Of a stretch of 9,500 bases of DNA, positions 1 through 9,500 are shown piece after piece; the first letter of the stretch is position 1; each line of letters begins with the position of its first letter. The stretch comes from Methanobacterium sp. BAmetb5. Lineage in GTDB: Archaea; Methanobacteriota; Methanobacteria; Methanobacteriales; Methanobacteriaceae. Both the position numbers and the translations under genes were made by a program. The notes below the pieces were generated by a model, which did not search any database, was not told where the DNA came from, and saw only the letters and a list, made by a program, of their open reading frames with translations. The stretch spans positions 968,001 to 977,500 of the forward strand of contig NZ_CP022706.1 of NCBI RefSeq assembly GCF_003491305.1, read 5' to 3'.

Positions 1-15
1 TAGCAGTATCCACCA

Positions 16-25
16 AATATATAAT
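16..25 (+). promoter_or_regulatory. Possible TATA box upstream of the heliorhodopsin gene
   Basis: The run AAATATATAA resembles an archaeal TATA box. Its centre is about 25 bases before the ATG at 45, so a transcript started at the usual archaeal distance would have almost no leader. A G-rich run (about 31-36) that could serve as a weak ribosome binding site lies between box and start. The window begins only 44 bases upstream, so a promoter further left cannot be excluded. Confidence 0.35.
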
Positions 26-44
26 AAGAAGGGGGTATTTCTTT

Positions 45-866
45 ATGGATAATGAGACCAGAAGAAAAATAATTGCCGAGTCACCCATTACCTTTGGGGG
101 TTTGAAGAAGCTAAATATTGGTGCCGGTTCACTGCATCTTATCCAGGGGTTGATCATGATTGCCCTGGGTTTGTGGCTGACCTGGACACAGGATATCTAC
201 ACTTTCTATATTAAATTTAAAATACTATCCCTTGCACCACCAAGTTTTCAAATTGCACCCGATCCAACTGTTGCTTTCACAGTCAGCTACCTGGGAGTTA
301 TACTTGCATCGTTTTTACTGATTTCAGCCATTGCCCATTTCACCATTGCCTTTTTAAAGAACAGAAATTACAATGAAAACCTTAAAAAGGGCATGAATCC
401 CTACCGCTGGTTCGAATACTTCTTCTCCAGTTCCATCATGCTGGTAATCATTGCCACCTTTGTAGGAGTGTGGGATTTATGGTCGCTGGTGATGATCTTC
501 GTTCTCAACGCAGTTACCATGCTGTGCGGTTACCTGATGGAAAAGATCAACTATTACACAAAAGAAACAGACTGGTCCGCCTATCTGGTGGGATGTCTAT
601 CGGGATTTGTTCCCTGGATAGTGCTGGCTGCCTATTTCATCGCCGCCCTGGGATCCACTGAAACCAATCCACCGACCTTTGTCTACGCCATACTGGCCAT
701 CTACTTCATAATGTTCAACACCTTCTCCATTAACATGATTCTCCAGTATAAAGGTGTGGGAAAATGGAAGGACTATCTCTACGGCGAACGAGTGTACATT
801 ATTCTCAGTTTAATTGCCAAAACTGCCCTGGCCTGGCTTACATTTGTGGGCATATTTGCACCGTGA
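45..866 (+). CDS. Heliorhodopsin (seven-helix retinal-binding membrane protein)
   Basis: Heliorhodopsins are light-sensing membrane proteins with retinal bound to a helix-7 lysine; they sit inverted relative to type-1 rhodopsins (N-terminus inside) and most have no clear pump activity. The 273-residue product has seven hydrophobic helices at about 22-47, 77-104, 119-142, 144-166, 177-203, 208-235 and 246-271. Helix 7 holds SLIAKTALAW, making K259 the Schiff-base lysine and S255 its partner one turn earlier. Helix 3 starts NPYRWFEYFFSSS, giving E124 as counterion. H31 (helix 1) and H98 (helix 2) match the two membrane histidines of the family. From memory, these line up with H23, H80, E107, S237 and K241 of the prototype 48C12 with offsets of 8, 18, 17, 18 and 18. 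The long loop at 48-76 corresponds to the extracellular A-B loop used in dimerisation. The length is slightly above the prototype's. No retinal or carotenoid gene is visible nearby. Family assignment is firm; ligand and physiological role are not known from sequence. Confidence 0.95.
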   Translation: MDNETRRKIIAESPITFGGLKKLNIGAGSLHLIQGLIMIALGLWLTWTQDIYTFYIKFKILSLAPPSFQIAPDPTVAFTVSYLGVILASFLLISAIAHFTIAFLKNRNYNENLKKGMNPYRWFEYFFSSSIMLVIIATFVGVWDLWSLVMIFVLNAVTMLCGYLMEKINYYTKETDWSAYLVGCLSGFVPWIVLAAYFIAALGSTETNPPTFVYAILAIYFIMFNTFSINMILQYKGVGKWKDYLYGERVYIILSLIAKTALAWLTFVGIFAP

Positions 867-934
867 AATAAAAATTCTGTTATTCCTAAAATACAAGAGA
901 AATATTTTCATAGGGAAGGGAACTGTGCCCTAGT

Positions 935-939
935 GGAGG
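935..939 (+). promoter_or_regulatory. Ribosome binding site deciding the hydrolase start
   Basis: GGAGG directly abuts the ATG at 940, which leaves no spacer for that codon. It is 6 bases from the in-frame GTG at 946 and 9 bases from the in-frame TTG at 949. The GTG is therefore the better start. Confidence 0.6.
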
Positions 940-945
940 ATGTGG

Positions 946-1692
<747 letters not shown>

Positions 1693-1711
1693 AAACACCA
1701 AACAATTAACT

Positions 1712-1790
1712 GGAACTAATAAATGGAACTAAACTACTCGGAAATAAAACTAAATGACTAAACTAAATGGAAGTAAACAAATCGGAAATT
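1712..1790. repeat. Degenerate short direct repeats in convergent intergenic region
   Basis: GGAA(C/A/G)T followed by A-rich sequence recurs at 1712, 1725, 1740, 1769 and 1784, giving steps of 13, 15, 29 and 15 bases. The intergenic stretch 1693-1846 lies between the ends of two converging genes, so the repeats are probably not operators. I see no hairpin terminator or gene in this stretch. Confidence 0.4.
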
Positions 1791-1846
1791 ATAATTATAA
1801 TTGAAATAAATCTGGTAAAAACAATACTAAATGGGTTATAAAAATA

Positions 1847-2083
1847 TCAGGGTATAACCCGGAGGTAGTGCTCTTCATCGGTTCCAGCGTTGAATTCAAT
1901 ACTGTTTACCAGTTCCATCCAATCCTCGAATATCTTCCAGAGCACATCATCTGTCGCATAGATACAGAATACAGTTGAATCCTCATCTTCCATTACTAAC
2001 CTTTCAACGTCAGGATAATCCCTTTTAATATCACTGAATATTTCTTCAGTAGAAACATTTTCCTTATTTTCTATGTTTTCCAT
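1847..2083 (-). CDS. Small acidic hypothetical protein
   Basis: I do not recognise this 78-residue protein. It has no membrane segment and is strongly acidic, with Asp and Glu making up roughly a third of residues and few basic ones. The N-terminal third (to about residue 22) looks like a charged helix. A mixed segment with STVFCIYATDDVLWKIFEDW follows and could form strand-helix structure. There is one cysteine and no metal-binding pattern. The start is supported by GAGGT about 8 bases upstream in TTAAGAGGTTTTTTTAATG. It lies downstream of the radical SAM gene in the same direction, separated by 243 bases of AT-rich DNA with direct repeats, and probably has its own promoter. A real gene is likely because of the good ribosome binding site and isolated open frame. 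Confidence 0.7.
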   Translation of the reverse strand: MENIENKENVSTEEIFSDIKRDYPDVERLVMEDEDSTVFCIYATDDVLWKIFEDWMELVNSIEFNAGTDEEHYLRVIP

Positions 2084-2326
2084 TAAAAAAACCTCTTAAA
2101 CATCTTAACTATCCTAACCTATCACAATATCCTAAACTATTCCAAAATATCCTGAACTATACCCATAATCCACTTATTATTAATTTGTTATTAATTGAAT
2201 GTGATTTTTTTAAAATGTTAAACTAATATTAAATGCCAATCTTTAAATGTCAATCTGGATTGTATTATAGAATTTGTTCTTTATAAGGCTAGCATATTGT
2301 GTTAGAAATTTAATACCCTCAATAAG
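2084..2326. other. AT-rich intergenic region upstream of the small acidic gene
   Basis: No open frame of useful length and no RNA gene was recognised here. The part nearest the acidic-protein gene (2101-2167) holds tandem degenerate repeats. The remainder is T/A-rich, without a convincing terminator hairpin behind the radical SAM gene and without a clear TATA box on the minus strand. Confidence 0.5.
2110..2167. repeat. Three tandem degenerate 18-20 bp repeats upstream of a small gene
   Basis: Units begin at 2110, 2128 and 2148, each starting TATCCTRAMCTAT on the plus strand with a C/A-rich tail. A partial unit lies at 2101-2109. Read on the coding strand of the downstream gene, the core is AGGATA spaced about two helical turns apart, ending some 30 bases from the start codon. 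This could be a regulator site array or simple slippage; nothing in the sequence decides between them. Confidence 0.5.
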
Positions 2327-3373
2327 CTATATAATGTTTTTAAACCCCAAATCCTGTGCATAGTTAATGACTTCCACCAATTCACTGCGAATCAATGCTC
2401 GGGAGATTTCATCATATTCGGGGGCATGGTAAACTGGATGATACTGTCCCATAATGTTTAAAACTACATCCAGACCTAAATTTCTGGATATCCAGTCGAG
2501 TAATGGTTTTGAACAGCATTCCATATGGTTAGGTAAAACCAGATGTCTGATTATCATATCTCCTGATTTCTGGGCCAGTTTATGATTACGGCCAACCACC
2601 TCCATATAATCCTGGATGCCCGAGAGTCTCTGGGCACAGGCATCATTGCCATACTTGAAATCCGTCAGATAGAGGTCGATAAATCCATCCAGAAGATGCA
2701 TAGCATACCGGGAGAGGTACATGTTACTGTTCCACACCACGGGAATGTTTTCCCGGACCAGTTTCATGGTACGCAGGATGTAGGGTAGGTTAGGAGTTGG
2801 ATCTCCCCCGACAAAGTTCACATTCCGGGACCCTTCCCTCCTCCTTTTTTCAATTACCCCGGCCAGTTCCTCTTCACTCAGGGGGATTCCACTGGTTCGT
2901 TGACTTATATCCCAGTTCTGGCAGTAGACACATTGGAAGTTGCAACCGGGAAAAAAGATGGTGTGGCTGGGTACCAGGGGTGGTTCTTCACCAACATGGA
3001 GAAATTCCGAGGCAATCAAAGGTTCTGCAACACCACATTCCCCAGTTTCACGAGTCCGGTCAACATGGCACATTTTTTCACATAAAATACAGTTTTGGTA
3101 TATTTTTTCGGCAATCTGGACCTTGAGATCCAGGTAAGAAAAAAAAGATTTTTTAAATGATCCGCCTTCTATATCCCTGGAATTTAAAGTAGAATTATCC
3201 CGGTAAAACTTCCAGAAGCTGGTTCTCAGACGCTGATGCTCATCCCACCGGGATTTTTCGTCACCCAAGTCCTGGGATATCAGGGTAGATGCCACTTTAC
3301 AGCGTGAGAGCTGATGGTTGGAAGTTATGGCCAGATAATCTGATAGAACCCCCTGAATATCAGGATTTATCAT
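2327..3373 (-). CDS. Radical SAM protein, PflX-like (pyruvate formate-lyase activating enzyme homolog)
   Basis: This 348-residue protein belongs to the radical SAM superfamily, whose members use a 4Fe-4S cluster to split S-adenosylmethionine into a reactive radical. The cluster-binding motif CNFQCVYC (CX3CX2C) is at residues 144-151. GGDPTP at 189-194 takes the place of the GGE-type SAM-binding motif. Before the core there is a second cysteine group, C95, C98, C102 and C113, in a CxxCxxxC pattern followed by RETGECG. This arrangement is typical of the PflX-like group (COG1313), whose substrate is unknown. The N-terminal 80 residues are less recognisable. A GGTGG ribosome binding site precedes the ATG. 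The gene starts 44 bases after the TldE-like gene and is probably the last member of that operon. It is not AmrS/Memo-type, since no partner genes of that kind are present. Confidence 0.82.
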   Translation of the reverse strand: MINPDIQGVLSDYLAITSNHQLSRCKVASTLISQDLGDEKSRWDEHQRLRTSFWKFYRDNSTLNSRDIEGGSFKKSFFSYLDLKVQIAEKIYQNCILCEKMCHVDRTRETGECGVAEPLIASEFLHVGEEPPLVPSHTIFFPGCNFQCVYCQNWDISQRTSGIPLSEEELAGVIEKRRREGSRNVNFVGGDPTPNLPYILRTMKLVRENIPVVWNSNMYLSRYAMHLLDGFIDLYLTDFKYGNDACAQRLSGIQDYMEVVGRNHKLAQKSGDMIIRHLVLPNHMECCSKPLLDWISRNLGLDVVLNIMGQYHPVYHAPEYDEISRALIRSELVEVINYAQDLGFKNII

Positions 3374-3417
3374 AAGCCGTCCACCAGAATATTCTACCCA
3401 CCCCTTCTCGAAATTCC

Positions 3418-5384
<1,967 letters not shown>

Positions 5385-5390
5385 GTTGTT

Positions 5391-5395
5391 TCACC
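5391..5395 (-). promoter_or_regulatory. Ribosome binding site for the TTG-started phosphatase gene
   Basis: GGTGA on the minus strand lies 6 bases before the TTG start at 5384. Its last three bases form the in-frame TGA stop that limits the open frame, so the TTG is the only start compatible with the HAD motif I position. Confidence 0.65.
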
Positions 5396-5469
5396 ATGTC
5401 CCCTTATTAAAATTTTTCCGGACAGATTATTAAATTCCTGCTGATACCATTAACATTCCAGTAGCTTGG

Positions 5470-6525
<1,056 letters not shown>

Positions 6526-6531
6526 AGGTGA

Positions 6532-6536
6532 CACCT
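6532..6536 (-). promoter_or_regulatory. Ribosome binding site deciding the hypD start
   Basis: AGGTG on the minus strand is 6 bases from the ATG at 6525. The longer frame would start at the GTG that forms part of this same site, which is unlikely. Confidence 0.55.
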
Positions 6537-6627
6537 GGATGCTCTAGTACAAATCATAAGTGGTATCTATCCTTAAAATTTGTTAATAATTTCTGTTAAT
6601 TGATTAAAAGTTTTTTACCCTTAACTG

Positions 6628-6660
<33 letters not shown>

Positions 6661-6757
6661 GGTATATGGTTTGGGGTAACAACCTAAAAATTTTAGTAAA
6701 TTCTTGATTTCCGCCAGAGTATAAGAATAAAAAAACAGGAAAAATTAAACATCCATA

Positions 6758-6796
6758 GGGAATATTTTTTCAATATTAGGGATTTATAATATTCCC
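6758..6796. repeat. Perfect 9-bp inverted repeat (possible operator or hairpin)
   Basis: GGGAATATT at 6758-6766 is matched exactly by AATATTCCC at 6788-6796, with a 21-base spacer. A further AATATT copy lies inside the spacer at 6772-6777. The centre is about 250 bases from the hypD start and 175 from the Mur ligase start. The spacing fits a dimeric regulator touching two half-sites about three helical turns apart; an RNA hairpin is also possible. Confidence 0.5.
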
Positions 6797-6848
6797 CATG
6801 CCAATAAAATTTTATTTGAGCTTTAAAGCATTTTATACCCTGTTAAAA

Positions 6849-6920
<72 letters not shown>

Positions 6921-6951
6921 CTTGATAGTGATACACTCTTTTGGAAAATTT

Positions 6952-8189
<1,238 letters not shown>

Positions 8190-8207
8190 TAGAAATAATA
8201 TTTGAGA

Positions 8208-8214
8208 GGGGAGG
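8208..8214 (+). promoter_or_regulatory. Strong ribosome binding site for the VanW-like gene
   Basis: GGGGAGG lies 8 bases before the ATG at 8223, inside the 33-base gap after the Mur ligase gene. This is the clearest ribosome binding site in the window and supports co-transcription of the two genes with strong translation of the second. Confidence 0.65.
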
Positions 8215-8222
8215 CTTAAAAA

Positions 8223-9407
<1,185 letters not shown>

Positions 9408-9470
9408 CTCTCCCCATAACTTCTTTAATTTATTTTTCCCGATTAACACCCATTTTAGGAGTAACACCTC

Positions 9471-9500
9471 ATGAACGGAGTATCATGTATCATAACTGCC
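9471..9500 (+). CDS. Start of a gene running off the window, product uncertain
   Basis: An ATG at 9471 opens a frame reading MNGVSCIITA to the window edge. TAGGAG at 9456-9461 lies 9 bases upstream and is a good ribosome binding site. The gene follows the VanW-like gene in the same direction after 63 bases, a gap that includes a T-rich run (9424-9437) that could be a weak terminator or promoter element. The hydrophobic strand ending IITA resembles the start of nucleotidyltransferases of the IxAAGxGxR type, but ten residues are not enough to assign a family. Confidence 0.5.
   Translation, partial: MNGVSCIITA

Noticed and set aside
911..932. Short hairpin TAGGG/CCCTA as a terminator after the heliorhodopsin gene.
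   Set aside because: Five base pairs without a following T run is too weak for a terminator; kept only as a remark on the hydrolase start.
2238..2262. CAATC-TG-GATTG near-palindrome and the nearby repeated CAATCT in the intergenic region.
   Set aside because: The stem is only five bases with a two-base loop and is likely chance in AT-rich DNA.
2582..3137. Several plus-strand open frames of 61-109 codons opposite the radical SAM gene.
   Set aside because: They are shadows of a clear minus-strand gene with conserved cysteine motifs, and their products show no domain pattern.

Overview
The window looks like chromosome from a methanogenic archaeon of the order Methanobacteriales, most likely Methanobacterium or a close relative. 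This is inferred from the mixture of genes: an archaeal-type phosphoglycolate phosphatase, a hydrogenase maturation factor (HypD), a Mur-type ligase of the kind used for pseudomurein or F430, AT-rich intergenic DNA with TATA-like boxes, and GGAGG/GGTGA ribosome binding sites. No rRNA, tRNA, CRISPR array or insertion sequence was seen.

Left part (1-2083): a plus-strand gene at 45-866 encodes a seven-helix protein that I identify as a heliorhodopsin. It carries the Schiff-base lysine, the glutamate counterion and both membrane histidines of the family. A membrane-anchored, outward-facing alpha/beta hydrolase follows (946-1692). A small acidic protein of unknown function lies convergent to it on the minus strand (1847-2083). 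The non-coding stretches around that small gene hold two different sets of short degenerate direct repeats.

Middle part (2327-6525): four minus-strand genes lie in tandem and are probably one transcription unit, in the order hypD, phosphoglycolate phosphatase, TldE/PmbA-like protein, PflX-like radical SAM protein. The phosphatase and tldE-like genes overlap by ATGA. The phosphatase starts at TTG and hypD probably starts three codons inside its longest frame.

Right part (6535-9500): a 420-base divergent control region with TATA-like boxes and a 9-bp inverted repeat is followed by a plus-strand cluster. A MurD-like ligase is followed 33 bases later by a membrane-anchored extracellular protein whose C-terminal half reads as a divergent VanW-like domain. 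A further gene starts 63 bases after that and runs off the window. This cluster is best explained as part of cell-envelope (pseudomurein) metabolism.

The two most notable items are the heliorhodopsin in what should be a strict anaerobe, and the VanW-like surface protein paired with an archaeal Mur ligase.
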